64,000 nucleotides of DNA from Mermis nigrescens (Eukaryota > Nematoda > Enoplea > Mermithida > Mermithidae), in assembly GCA_036768485.1 (NCBI GenBank), contig JAVLUZ010000154.1:24789637-24853636 (forward strand), in the 5' to 3' direction. Under the pieces are notes generated by a model. The model was not told where the DNA came from and made no database searches. It saw nothing but the letters and a program-made list of their open reading frames with translations. A program made the translations under genes and the position numbers. Positions 1 through 10,954 of this stretch are shown piece by piece. The first letter of the stretch is position 1. Every line of letters starts with the position of its first letter.

Positions 1-87
1 ACTGCAAAAGCGAGCACAACAATGGCTACAGTTCTGCCTTTACTTATCTTATTTCGTTTGTTCGTTTATTTCTTCGACGCTGTTTTC

Positions 88-167
88 TTATTTATAGTAA
101 TAAAAGTTTTTAAGTGCTTGTTCAGCCATATTTTTTATAAACTTTTCCAAGTCTTCATCAAAGGCAA
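88..167 (-). CDS. Candidate last exon of the L1-domain gene
   Basis: Read on the minus strand, an AACAAG acceptor is followed by a short open stretch of 26 codons including the stop. It begins in phase 1, which is exactly the phase in which the exon at 1189-900 ends. The peptide is acidic and then basic, starts V-A-F-D-E-D-L-E-K and ends in three Tyr and a Lys before TAA. An AATAAA-like hexamer lies about 20 nt after the stop. The L1 family has a variable C-terminus, so similarity cannot confirm the exon. The phase match and poly(A) signal are the only support. It could be a chance open stretch, with the true C-terminal exons beyond the window. Confidence 0.35.
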
Positions 168-382
168 CTTGTTAAATTAAGTATGTTTTCATGCTGCTGA
201 CTTTATTCAATAAATCCTTCACACATTTAATCAACTATTATTGAAAATAAAAATGAATTGTTTGACATTCGATAAAGTGTTTAATATTACGATTATTCTC
301 TAGCTCATGTGCACACAAAATATTCCAAGAGTACTATTTATGGGTATAGGTATATAAGCTTGACCCTCGGCATTACCCTCAA

Positions 383-453
383 CCTCGGCCTCGGCCGAGG
401 CCGAGGCCGAGGCCGCAGGATTTTAAGTCGCCTCGGCTCGGCCGAGGCCGAGG
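383..453. repeat. GGCCGA hexamer repeat with palindromic phase
   Basis: Two clusters of (GGCCGA)n and its complement (CCTCGGCC...) are separated by about 10 nt of unrelated sequence. Because GGCC and CGAGGCCTCG-type units are self-complementary, the tract can fold on itself. The GC-rich block stands out from the AT-rich surroundings. No gene is attached to it. Confidence 0.8.
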
Positions 454-611
454 GTCCAAAAAGTACCCTCGGTCCGATCACTGACCTCATCCAGCTTTAT
501 CCATTCGATTGGCATCAAAAATGATGAGAAATGACAAAAAAGTCATCCATATTGTAAGGATATTTGGTTTTTGGATCTAACACCCGAACTACCACACCCA
601 CGTGTTGGCAC

Positions 612-857
612 CACATCTGGGCGTTATAGGGGTTTGGGGGTAAGCACCCCCCCCCCCGGAGAAACCAAAATACCCCCCCCCCGAATTCACTTTTTGAAAT
701 TTTTTTGTTTTTTCGCAATTTTTGATGCCAATAGATAGTGCTCGATCAGAGACGTTGAAAAATGGTGTTTTTTCGCCATACCAACATTCTTAAGGCCATT
801 TTTTGATCTTTGAAAAATCTTGCACCCCCCCCAGAATTTTGGTGCCGCCCACCTATG
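612..857 (-). mobile_element. Family A hAT-like miniature element, reverse copy
   Basis: The copy begins CACATCTGGGCG and ends GCCCACCTATG, matching the two ends of the family A elements found intact elsewhere in the window. The inside has the family features: C-runs, an AAATGGTG/GGCCATTTTT segment and a GAATTC followed by A/T-rich sequence. Flanking octamers gttggcac and gttggctg match at 6 of 8 positions, a decayed 8-bp target duplication. It lies in the last intron of the L1-domain gene, 42 nt downstream of a splice donor. Confidence 0.75.
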
Positions 858-899
858 GTTGGCTGGCACTGTTATTAGAAGTTGATCGATCTTGCTCAC

Positions 900-1189
900 C
901 TGTTGACACGTAAACGGGAAGCATCGGACAATCACCAACGTTGATGTCCACGGATCTGACATTATTAAATGAGCCGGGCAAATGTTTGTCGACAGATTTT
1001 ATCACCGCTTCAAAATTTTGTAGCAATTCATCTGCACTTTGATCAACATGACCAAATCGAACACAACTAAAAATTAAATACTTACTACTAGACACAACAT
1101 CAGTACGATGACATTCACACGTAATTTTAAATAAGGTAATCCAGACGCGTAAGTGGATCACGTGTTTAATTTTAAAAGACAGAGGCAGC
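900..1189 (-). CDS. Ribosomal L1-domain protein, fourth exon (RSL1D1-like)
   Basis: Encodes the C-terminal half of a ribosomal-L1-type fold. It opens with Leu-Pro-Leu-Ser-Phe and then has the V-R-F-G-H-V core strand, an N-F-E-A-V helix and the I-N-V-G-D...L-P-V-Y strand typical of RSL1D1/Utp30-type nucleolar proteins. These act in ribosome biogenesis, not as ribosomal subunits. The donor is strong (ACAG|GTGAGC at 899). The start is set by matching the phase left by the exon at 4855-4707, but the bases before it read AATCAC instead of ending in AG. An intron-like 19-nt stretch inside (GTAAGT...TTTTTAG) must stay in, because removing it breaks the frame needed on both sides. Confidence 0.7.
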
Positions 1190-2273
1190 GTGATTTTCCC
1201 AAAATAGTTGCACATTCAGCAGAAAATTTCGATTAATTGCGCCTAAAATAAAATAAGAAAAATAAAAATAAAAATGCAAAATACAATATTGATGATAAAA
1301 TTAAAAAACCCAATGCTTCACCACGAATAGAGGGTGGCCCATTTAAGAATCCTTACCTAAATTTATTCAGAACTTGACCAATTATTGACTTTGTTATTTG
1401 TTAATTAAGTGATGTCTTTTTAATGGGAAGCTTTACTTTTATCAATATTAATTCTAATGTTTAAAATTGAATCTGAATTAAAACATACGAAATTCAAAGA
1501 CAGTTAAAAAAGTTTAAATAAAATTTAGATAAGGAAACTAAAGTGGGCCAACCTACTTTAAAAAATCGCCTATCGTCCGAATACGTAACTTTAGCAACTA
1601 TTACAAGAATGTGATAATTTGAGCCGAAAAATTCTTAGCTAGCTTCCTATCTTTATCTTAATCGAATGTGAAAGAGTCATCATCTGCAAATAGTACACAA
1701 AACGCCTACAAAAATTCATAGGTAAGCGGCTTGAAAAGTACAAGGGCCAAAATGATTAAATCAAAAATGACATCAATCAAAAACGAATAAATAGACTTCA
1801 GTCTAAATTTAAAAATGCTTTAAACGAATTTTTCTATTTTAGAAGGTCATTTCCATAACAGAAAGGTTTTCGGTACTTTTCCGATAGAAATAAATCAAAT
1901 AACATCACTCGAGAAAAATAAAATAATAACACTCGAGAACATGACGAATTCGTTATTTTCTTCCAGTGCTAAAAATCGCACGAATAGTAATTGAAATCAA
2001 GATTGTTCAAAACACAATATTACTCTTTATTATTTAACTTTTTGGCGAGGTCTTGTACACCATCTATTACACGTATTTCACCATCAATTTTCAGCCCTAA
2101 TAAAGATGGATACAAAAGAGGTTTTCATATGTGCTACAGTATTACTACGTGATAAAAATTTCTGCAACCCTTGTTTTCTGTGTGCAATATCACGTCTTCG
2201 CAGCAGTTTAAAGCACTTTTGCAGTCAAGCCGAAGCTTTCGTGAAATAGACTGAACAGTGTGTCATGCATGAC
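1190..2273. other. Intron sequence, nothing recognised
   Basis: AT-rich intron DNA of the L1-domain gene. I see no long frame, tandem array or terminal repeats with duplications. Confidence 0.5.
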
Positions 2274-2550
2274 CATAGATGCGCAGCAAAGCCGATATGG
2301 GGGGTCAGCCGGTCTGGGCGGGGTCAGAAATAGAGATTTTTTGGGCCATAATGAACTCAAAAACTGGTGTAAGCGCTAAAATAGCCTTAAAACTACCTCA
2401 TTACACAGTTTCTGGTCAACTTGAAGCACTTTTTAAAGAAAAATTTCAATTCACATTCATTTTGGGCTTTCATTTTGCCTCATGTTCCACAGAGAATGTC
2501 CCATAGTCCATTCTGAGGAGGGTCTAGATCCCCGACCCCGCACGTGTATG
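2274..2550 (+). mobile_element. Diverged family A-like element
   Basis: Starts CATAGATGCGCAGC and ends near GCACGTGTATG, the same outline as family A. The interior is G-rich at the left, with GGGGTCAG motifs, and ends with CCCCGACCCCGCACG. A related sequence occurs around 34740-34830 and 51900-52110. The flanks (tgcatgac and atcatgac) suggest an eroded duplication of 6 of 8 positions if the end is set a few bases further right. The exact ends are uncertain. Confidence 0.4.
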
Positions 2551-2776
2551 TCTGATCATGACCTAGCAAATGAACCTAAATGTTTGTACCATCTGGTAGA
2601 AAGTTGATTTATATTAAGCCGAGCCGTTCGAAGACATTTCTCGATTCGATTATTCAAGTTGCCTCTTGTAAGTTTGACGGCAAAAGGGAATTTGTCGCAA
2701 AGAAAGCAGATAAAAAGAACAAATTAGCTATACAAAACACGTCAGCGTAACTAAGCCAGATACGAGTATATGCGAG

Positions 2777-2940
2777 CATACATGGGCAACAAGAAAATTC
2801 TGGGGAAGAGTGAAATCACCACAAATTGCCAAAAATAGCCAAAAATAATACTAAAAATAGAATTCTGGGGTCTACAGCAATCTGCAGGAGGTTCCCAACT
2901 TCTGAAGGTGTATACCCCCAGACCCCCACGCCCATATGTG
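2777..2940 (+). mobile_element. Family A hAT-like element, short copy with perfect TSD
   Basis: Begins CATACATGGGCAAC and ends GCCCATATGTG, with the family's AAGAAAATTCTGGGG start and ACCCCCAGACCCCC end. It is flanked on both sides by the octamer tatgcgag (2769-2776 and 2941-2948). An 8-bp duplication with a CA...TG terminus is the signature of hAT transposition. At 164 bp it is an internally deleted derivative of the ~260-bp form. Confidence 0.88.
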
Positions 2941-2948
2941 TATGCGAG

Positions 2949-4706
2949 TCACTAGCAGAAAGCTTATTATATTGATAAAATCATTAGATTTACACCTATT
3001 TTTCAATTCACATAATTATATTTATTTTATATGGAACTTGATTATCCGGATTGTGGCCAACGGTCAGCATAAATCCAGTATAATATTCCAATAAGAAACA
3101 TCAGTAGTATGTAATTTGCTGTTTCAGCTGAGAAATGTGAGATACAAATATTTTGTCCGGCTACTGTTCAATTTCCTAAACTTAATCCAGTCACGTCAAT
3201 CCGGAAGAAATGCTACCATGTCACAATTCAGCTTTTTTCCGGGCTCGATTTTCATCTTTGTCAAAACAGCTTTTTCAAACATTTCATCAAAAATTTAGCG
3301 CGTTGTTTCAAATTTTTGACTTTAGAGAATTACAAAAATTATTTTATTTCTAATAATTTAATTTAGAATAAATAATCCTGATCTGATTTGTAACATATAT
3401 TTACATGACGATTAAGTAGTTAATTCTACGTTTAATCTTTTCACACATACATACGTATGTACATGCACATAGGGGTGAGGGGGATTATATACCCCTACGC
3501 TGAAGGGTCAGCCATACAGGTACTGTCCGGCGATTTTGAGCTGACGGAACGTTTTTTGCATCATTTTTGAGGTCAAAAGCAGTACAGATGTCAAAATTTT
3601 TCTGGCACGGATTAGTAATTTTATGCACTTTTTACCAAAAAATCGCCAAAAATTGATCAATTTCTGTATTTTTTAGTGTTAAAAATGATATAATGTAGTC
3701 AAAATGGAATAAAACTGCTTTTAAAATGCGAAACTACCATGAGAAGACGTTTTATAGACTATTTTAGCCATTTTGGTCGTTTAAACGACAAAAAACTTCG
3801 TAAAATTTAAATTTACTGTTTTGGATTTCTAAAATTTTACCTCCCAGCCGACCCTGACCTTGTGCACTACATATGTTTTCACAACAACATATTTTCACAT
3901 TTTCTCGCTATTTATTGAAATATTATCGTTAGTTAAGTCACAAATTTCCTTTAAAAAAGACCTCGACCAGACATGCAAAGGATAGAAAATCTGGGGAAGG
4001 GGTGAAATTTATTTTTGAGCTAAAAATAGTGGACACGCGTCAAAAAACATCCTTTCTCGGCGTTTCTCACGACGCTCTATCTTTCCAGAGCACAAAAACA
4101 TAAACAATTTCAAAAAACATCAGAGCAATTCTATTGAATTGAACAAACATGATAAAAATGATTCTGAGGCGCGAAGCGCCGAGAATTTGACACTTCTGAG
4201 CAGAGGCTAAAAACATTTAAAAAGCACCTTCTATAAGAATATTTTGGAATTTAATATCTTTTTCTCCTAAAATTTTTTCTAATAAAAATCAACTACAATC
4301 ATAAAACAATATTAAATTTTTTTTCAATTTTTTTAAAATTTTTTTTATAATTATTTTTATTAACTTTTTTAACAATTTTTTACACATTTTAATCAATTGT
4401 ATAGGAGTATAAATTCATCGATTTTGAATCATTCTAATTGATACTGTATTGTCCATGCGCCAAGGGTGAATTCTACAACGTAATATTTCATGAAAAAACA
4501 TGGGAAGAATAAATTATAACCGTAACTGCAATAAAGCGATTTCCTAAAACATAATAACTTGTTTCTCAAGGATTTCCATTTTAATCTATGCTAGAAATTA
4601 TGGCAAACACCGAATTCAGAAGGTTACGAATGCTTTACTTTCCGATAAAGTATGATGATAAATGAAATCTAATCTCAATGGATTGCATAGAATGCAGAAA
4701 TCATAC
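2949..4706. other. Intron sequence with repeat remnants
   Basis: Intron of the L1-domain gene. It contains decayed transposon-like stretches. One at about 3470-3870 starts with a G-rich TGAGGGGG end and finishes with CAGCCGACCCTGACC. Another at 3980-4200 contains the GGCGCGAAGCGCC mini-hairpin (4168-4180). No target duplication could be assigned with confidence. Confidence 0.4.
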
Positions 4707-4855
4707 TTGTTGGCCTCCAAAAATGTTCTACTCAAATACGGTGCAACCAAGTCTGCAATGCGATCGTCTACTAGGAAGACGTCGTACGCAGAGCATAATT
4801 TTCTTCTAGCTTCAAAAGTACGATATTCAATCTTCAACTGTTTGAACGAGATCAC
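4707..4855 (-). CDS. Ribosomal L1-domain protein, third exon (RSL1D1-like)
   Basis: This 149-nt exon is preceded by a clean acceptor (CACTATAG, 4860-4856) and followed by the donor GTATGA. The peptide carries the most recognisable stretch of the L1 family: Q-L-K-x-E-Y-R-T-F-E-A-R-R-K-L, then the D-V-F-L-V-D-D-R-I motif and the P-Y-L-S-R-T-F segment. It enters in phase 0, joining the preceding exon directly at N-E|V-I-S, and leaves in phase 2. The first codon is GTG, which is internal here and not a start. This exon is the best single piece of evidence that the gene is real. Confidence 0.82.
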
Positions 4856-5368
4856 CTATAGTGAATAATTACCGCATATACAACGTACAATATACAAAAA
4901 CATTTTTGAGCGATAATATAGAAATTTCGATCGGAATATTGCTGATAAAATGGAGGGATCTACTGCTCAGCGAATTAAATAATCCTCAATATGCAGGCAT
5001 GTCGTTCCTTTTACTCGTACATAAATACATAGTTAAACTGAAATTCAAGACATTAAGAAAATATGACAACCAATTATTCTTCCAGACTGTTTGCAAATAA
5101 AAAATAGATTAATATTTTTCTGATCATTTAATCGTTTACCGTCAAGACAAAATTCCGCTTAAACTATCATTTGCACCAGCACTTCAGAATTTTTATTGAA
5201 TGTTTTTTCCACCTTCCAAATTGTTTTTAGTTTCAACTCGATGCATAATTAATTGCAATTTAGCCAAAATTTATCTGATTCCTACCTAACTTATCAAAAT
5301 TAAATTCAGTTTTCGAAAGAAAACGTGATGTGTGTACCCGTTCGTAAATATACACGTCAATTTCCAGA

Positions 5369-5790
5369 CAGTGTTTTTGTTTTTACAAGGTCCCTTTGTA
5401 CACATGTACAAAGATGGTCCCCAAAAGTCTTTTTACATGCAAATTTTCTGGTACTGTAATATTGTATAGTAGCATTTTCAGTGTGGTAAAACAGGATTTT
5501 TCAACGTTTGGAAGTGCATTTTAGTCAATTATTGGGTTTTCGATGACAAAAATACTAGAAATTGTTTCAAAACGGCGCGAAGCGCCGAAAAATTGGTATT
5601 TTTGCTTTATAAATGTTATTTCTGCCATTATAAAAAGATATAGAACAGAAAATTACTCAATTCGTGAGAATTTTAGACTTTTCTTCAGTTTTTGTCTTCC
5701 CAAAAAATTCTTGTACATGTGTATACAAAGACGGTCCCGAAAAGTCTTTGTACATCGGAAAAAATCTTTGCCAGATACAAAAAAACCGTG
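5369..5790 (+). mobile_element. Family B hAT-like element, copy 1
   Basis: Begins CAGTGTTTTTG...ACAAGGTC and ends ...ATACAAAAAAACCGTG, an inverted-repeat pair shared with the copies at 10955 and 15249. The inside holds the family's TGTACAAAGATGGTCCCC and AAAGTCTTTGTACAT motifs and the mini-hairpin GGCGCGAAGCGCC (5574-5586). The flanking octamers match at only 5 of 8 positions, so this is an old copy. It sits in an intron of the L1-domain gene. Confidence 0.6.
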
Positions 5791-6296
5791 ATACTAGAAA
5801 ATCTAGTTATTCATGATAATTGCAAGAACAACGAACTGGAATTATATGGCAAGTTAGAACAATTTTGAACATTTAAGTTGAAAACAATATGATTATGCAA
5901 GCAAACTTATACGAGTATAATGCCCTTTATAACGCCAAAACAATGGACGATACTCGCTTCAAAAAGTTCTTGAAGTTAATCAGGAAGGCTGAAAATTTGG
6001 ACTTCTACTGTAAAGAAAAGTAGAAAACCCAGAATGCCTAAATCATAGTAGGTACATATGTACATATATGAACTACCTTAAATTTTGAAGCACGCAATAC
6101 CTTTAAATAAATATGTGAAAATAATATTAGATAAATAAACAAAATAATAGCAAAATTCATCATTCGGAATAGTATCTTTTTTAGTATAAACTAATACGTA
6201 ATTTAAGTGACAAAAGTTATGTAAATGTGTGACCATTACTATTTTGTCGTAAGGTTAAATACATAGAGCAGCCTTTCATTAAAAATGAATATTTAC

Positions 6297-6447
6297 TTCA
6301 TTAATGCAGTCGACATTCTTATTATCGAGCAAAATAGATCTGAAGTGATTAACGCAAGTTTCAGTATCACGCTTCTTCCGTTTATCTAGATCTTTAGTGA
6401 TGAGGCAGATAGACGTTGTGACTTTGTCCAAGAATCCGTTCGGAAGC
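6297..6447 (-). CDS. Ribosomal L1-domain protein, second exon (RSL1D1-like)
   Basis: An open stretch of 151 nt that leaves in phase 0 through the donor GAA|GTAAAT and joins the exon at 4855. The peptide L-P-N-G-F-L-D...S-I-C-L-I-T-K-D-L-D-K matches the L1-family strand in which Leu-Pro is followed by Cys-Leu-x-x-Lys-Asp. No AG lies in the ~90 nt before it. The bases just upstream read TAAATCAC, nearly the same as before the exon at 1189. Joining after that AC keeps the frame with the upstream exon (AT|G). Confidence 0.7.
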
Positions 6448-7511
6448 GTGATTTACGCGAGAAGCAATATATACAAAGATGTTTAATAATAACAAACATC
6501 CATATATGCACAGAGTTAGAAGTAGTGGGAGGAGGAAAACCGAGTTTTTAGGGGGTTAATGAATACTTTATTTTGTTGTTTAAGGTTTAATTCTGGTACA
6601 CAAGTCGTTGTATTTTAGTCATGAATTTTTCTGATTGAATTTGCATGCAAGCAAGAGAAAATAAGGACGATTGAATGACCTGTAACATCAGATACATACT
6701 AATAACGGAAGAAAAGTGTCTAAATGACTGAATAGAACAGTTAAATGGTCAAAAAAGTAAATTTACCAGAAATTATACTGTTAGATGTCGTTTGACGCTT
6801 ATTCATGGTTGGAGCAATAGGCTTTGGTCCAAAACGGCTTGAGAAAGGTTATGCTTTTCAAAAATCCTAGTAGGTTACCCTATACCCCCCAGTGTGCACG
6901 TGTACGAACAACTAATCATTAACATTAAGACTGTAAAATTATTACACAAAGTACTTATTTGATATAAGAACTGAGCTAGCGAAATGTATGGACTGTCGCA
7001 CATAAAAGCATCCTAAATCGTCGATTGACTAAATTTTAATTCGAACGTATGACAGTTGCGTGGTACTAATGAAAATTTTGGCCATCAGCACAATGTGCTG
7101 ACGAGTAGTGCTGCTACTGCTAAGGAGTACAGATACTAGTAAGTCGAGCGTATTTTTCCGTATTATTCAGCAATGATTCCGAAAAATATTCAATGCTAGT
7201 CCCAAACACGCGATTTAAATTACATATACATAGATACTCTGCAATCAATCTTTGTACAGCCTGAAACATATTGCATTTATCTGTTTTCTACTGTTTGAAA
7301 ACTAAATCGGCTCCTTCATGTTTACATTATCATTAAAATTTATGAACGCGGCGGTGTCTGTTGCCAAATTCAAATTAGTTTATGTAAAAGGCAAACGCAT
7401 ATCCTTTCTGATTCTGCAATGCAAATTATTTCAGCCGGAAGGTAATTTACTTCCCCCTAAAAATGACCGGCTACCTCTCCAGAGTTTTTAGCCGTTAGGT
7501 ACACGTACATT
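6448..7511. other. Intron sequence, nothing recognised
   Basis: Continuation of the first supported intron of the L1-domain gene. It is AT-rich with short microsatellite-like runs only. A decayed C-rich transposon edge is possible near 6885, but no ends could be set. Confidence 0.4.
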
Positions 7512-8310
7512 ACGGGCCCGTATCAAGGGGGGCGGGGGGGCCTGCTCCCCCCAAATAGGAAAAAAATTTTGTTTTTTTCAAGGGTCTCCCAAAGTGAAAA
7601 ATGAAAAATTGGCGAAGTGCGTCTGAAACACTGCCAAAACAGGTTTTTAGCGTACTTTTGAGCTAGTAAACTCAAAATTTTTCCGGCGCTTCGCGCCGGA
7701 TTTATTGTTTATGTATAGTTTTGTCTTCTAAACCGCTAAAAATCGTTCAAATTTGAGTTAGACATCGAGAGCATGTCAATTTTTTCCAGCGCTGTGCGCC
7801 GGATCCATTGTTCAGCTATAGTTTTTGCCTTCTAGCTCACTCAAAACAGCTCAAATTCGAGGTTTGACATGGGAAGCATGATATTTTTCCGGCGCTTCGC
7901 GCCGTAGTTATTGTTTATATATGTTTTTTGTCTTCTAGCCCGCTCAAAACCGCTCAAATTTGAACTTGACATGCAGAATATGTCGATTTTTTTCGGCGCT
8001 TGGCGCCGAATTTTCATTATCTGTATTGTTTTTCTCTGTACAGCACAATGATTGAGTGCAAAGGCAAGAGATAAGAAATAATTCGTCGATTAAGTGATGA
8101 GAAATCAGCTTAAATGATTAATTTGCTGTATATCAATATGAAATAGAGTGCAAAATTTTTTGAAATTTTTCTTCACCATCGTATAGAGCTCGCCGAGATA
8201 CGCTCAAAACTGCCTTTATTTTCGCCTTTCGCCTATCTCCTAATGGTTCTCGAGATATCTGGCCTCAAAAGTTTTCGCCCCCCCCAAATAAAATCCTGGA
8301 TACAGGCCTG
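7512..8310. mobile_element. Family D hAT-like element with internal tandem repeat
   Basis: Left end ACGGGCCCGTATCAAGG..., right end ...AATCCTGGATACAGGCCTG, an imperfect inverted pair also seen at 8699, 10195 and 17910. The flanking octamers cgtacatt and cgtacata match at 7 of 8 positions. Unlike the ~370-bp copies, this one is swollen to 799 bp by four head-to-tail ~103-bp units. It lies in an intron of the L1-domain gene. Confidence 0.72.
7680..8012. repeat. ~103-bp tandem repeat, about 3.3 units
   Basis: The landmark GGCGCTTCGCGCC recurs at 7685, 7788 (variant), 7891 and 7995 (variant), a spacing of 103, 103 and 104 bp. Between landmarks each unit carries TTATTGTT..., TTTTGTCTTCTA and CGCTCAAA...TTTGA. 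The repeat lies wholly inside the family D element, so it arose by internal amplification. Confidence 0.82.
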
Positions 8311-8429
8311 CGTACATATGATCTTAATTTGGTCACCAGATTTAAAAAACCCGTTTTTTTGTGCAGGGAGCGACCACTATTAACGAATGAAATGAACTGA
8401 ATTATCACTTTTTCACGCATATTTCTTAC

Positions 8430-8578
8430 ATTTCTATTGTTCGTTTTGGATTGTTGACAGGCAGCTTCTTCAAGTTGAAGTACAATTTGACGTAAGTCTC
8501 TGTAAATAAACATTTGCTCATTTGTTCGGTGGACTCCTTTGCGAAGAATTTCTTCAATGCCGAAATAGCCTCAGCAAC
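8430..8578 (-). CDS. Ribosomal L1-domain protein, first supported exon (RSL1D1-like)
   Basis: This 149-nt open exon begins after CCATTAAAG and ends at the donor AT|GTAAGA. It encodes an N-terminal helix (V-A-E-A-I-S-A-L-K-K-F-F) followed by the hydrophobic strand V-K-L-Y-F-N-L-K-K-L-P, then a basic stretch ending T-I-E. This agrees with the start of the L1 domain in RSL1D1/Utp30 proteins. It begins in phase 0 and has no start Met, so at least one more upstream exon is expected to the right. I could not identify that exon. A shorter exon starting at 8499 also has good splice sites but shifts out of the L1 frame. Confidence 0.68.
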
Positions 8579-8698
8579 CTTTAATGGAATGCATCAGACG
8601 CATACAGACGTAAATTAATTAATTCAAGTATGACGAAACTCTCATATAGATATAATACACTACCAAAGTGAATAAAATAAAATTAATATACCTACTCG

Positions 8699-9064
8699 CA
8701 GGCCCGTATCCAGGATTCGGCCAAGGGGGAAGGACCAAACATAAATTGGTCTATATCTCGGGAAATTCGTCGGAATAGCTCGCAAAAACCGCATTTTTCG
8801 ACGTTTTATGACATGCTCTATCCATTAAGATCGTAGAATTCGAACTTTAAAAAAAATATTTTCCCATTCCAAAAGCTATTAAAAGTATCTCTTTTTTGGT
8901 CGCGCTTAGGCCAAAACTATAGAAAATACTTCACTTGAAATTGCAAGATTTTATGTCAAAGACATGCGATTTTTTCATCGTTCTGTGCATTATCTTACCT
9001 TTCAAAATTTTTTTCCGGCCAAGGAGAGGAGCGGCCACCCCGCCTCCCCTTAAATACGGCCCTG
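8699..9064 (+). mobile_element. Family D hAT-like element, copy 2
   Basis: Begins CAGGCCCGTATCCAGGATT and ends TAAATACGGCCCTG. The octamer cctactcg occurs directly upstream (8691-8698) and again at 9067-9074, two bases after the right end. The inside shows CGGCCAAGGGGG at the left and GAGAGGAGCGGCC at the right, as in other D copies. The 2-nt offset may be a small insertion made at excision or repair. Confidence 0.72.
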
Positions 9065-9074
9065 CGCCTACTCG

Positions 9075-10194
9075 TATATACGTATCAGAAGCTAGCTAAA
9101 TGAGGATCCTCCAAGGGATGCTAAATACCCGCATCCCCTAATTTAGATTATCGGATTTCAATCTGTGTTATTTCATTTTCGCTAAAAGGTAGCTTTTAAG
9201 CCTAATTAGATTTAAATTATTTCACAATTGATTTGAATTCAACGATTTTCAGTTCCACTATCTTACTGCATAAACGATCGACGCCTCCTGACTATGCATC
9301 TACGTAAATTACGCAGATTACTTGAATTTTTTTCACTAAATTCAAGCATAAATATTACTTTTGATAAAAAAGCTATAGTCATTGTGTGCTACCTACAATA
9401 TAAAAGCTTATTGGCTTATATGCATCAAAATCATTTTTGTTAAAACATAGAATAAAGGGAATTTGGATTGGAGTGATTAAATACTTTGCAAAGAAAAAAT
9501 ATTCTTATTTTCAAGACTGGCTTAATGGTTTACAGCAATTCAAAGAAGACATTTTTATCATTAAAAAAGGAAAAAGGAAATACAAAATAATAAAGCGCCT
9601 AATTACATAAATATTAAAAACTCACTTAGAGCAGAGACGAATCTGAATCTGTTTTAAAGGTACCTAATAAGTCAGGATGTATAATCTCGACGTTTAATCA
9701 GATACGTGTGTAAATCCAGCACAATGAGCAATGCAATTACGTTCATTTTAATTACTTGTGCATGAGCGAGAAAGGAGAATTTTGGCAAAGCCAGAATAAA
9801 TATGCAAATTTTTGACTGAGCATTTATATCGTATATGATGCTTTTTATTTTTATACGATGTTTATTCAAGTGGCCAACAAGCAGAAAAACGCTATGCTAT
9901 TAAAAGATAAGTACTGAAAAATTGTTTAAGCATTTAAAATTTTAAAAATTGTAACATGCTTACTATGAAAATAGTTCTTGTTCCGGTTCTACTTTGTTCC
10001 GGATCTACTTCACACGGATCTTAAGATAAATTTACTATGTGAGCTGACTGTGCAATGCTTTCGCACTAATGAGTTGTTTTTTCTGGATCCATTGTCTAAA
10101 AATTCCCTAATTTTATTTAAAAGTGTACAAATGTGTTGCCTATTTGATTTCACCAGAAAGCTTAAATTTAAATCAAGCTTGTAAAAAATGTATG
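9075..10194. other. AT-rich stretch, nothing recognised
   Basis: No convincing exon, RNA gene or repeat boundary. The upstream exon(s) of the L1-domain gene may lie here on the minus strand, but I could not pick one out. Confidence 0.4.
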
Positions 10195-10575
10195 GGGCCC
10201 GTATTCAGGATTCGGCCAAAGGTGGGGAGCGGACCCAACATAAAGTAGTCTATATCTCGAAAAATTCGTCGGGATAACCCGCAAAAACCGCATTTGTAGA
10301 CGTTTCCGACATGCTCTATCCACTTAGATCACAAATTCGAACTTTTCAGGGGAAAAATTTATAATAAGGCCATAAAATATGTCGATTTTCGGTCGAGCTG
10401 GAGCAGAAATTATATTACACACTTCACATCTGGCACAAAGCGCCGAAAATTTGAAGATTTTACGTCAACGACATGCAATTTTTCCATCTTGCATTATCTT
10501 ACCTTTCAAAAACTATTTCGTCCGAGGGTGGGGCGGGGCGGTCGCTGCACCCTCCCCTCTTCAAATACGGCTCTG
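10195..10575 (+). mobile_element. Family D hAT-like element, copy 3
   Basis: GGGCCCGTATTCAGGATTCGGCC at the left and CAAATACGGCTCTG at the right match the copy at 8699, as does most of the interior (TATATCTCGA...ATTCGTCGG, CGACATGCAATTTTT). No target duplication remains. Confidence 0.6.
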
Positions 10576-10954
10576 CATAGTTATAGAAATTAGCGCCAAA
10601 AAATCTGAATCAAACTCTCAAATGAAGAAAATATTTTAATACGGGTCGCACATTGTGATCCAAGTGGTCAGGTAAAAACAGTGCTACAATGATGTTCAAA
10701 AAATCATTGTACGAAACGAGCCTAAAAATCATTGCCTTGTCTCGTACAAAAAAATGACTACCAGAAGCAGTCAAGAAACTTCAGATCAGCCATTTATAAC
10801 ACAACAAACTGCATACCTGTTCCTTCTGCACCGCGCTAACCATTTTTCACGAATAAGACGAGTGACTAACCGAATAAGAAGCAAGTAACGAACTAACACC
10901 AAATAGATTCAAATGTCAATTCGCCTTGGCTAAACTTCAGAACATGGTTATAAC

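Noticed and set aside
8430..8499. A 70-nt exon with excellent splice sites
   Set aside because: The longer exon 8578-8430 in another frame matches the L1 domain better and fits the phase of the next exon.
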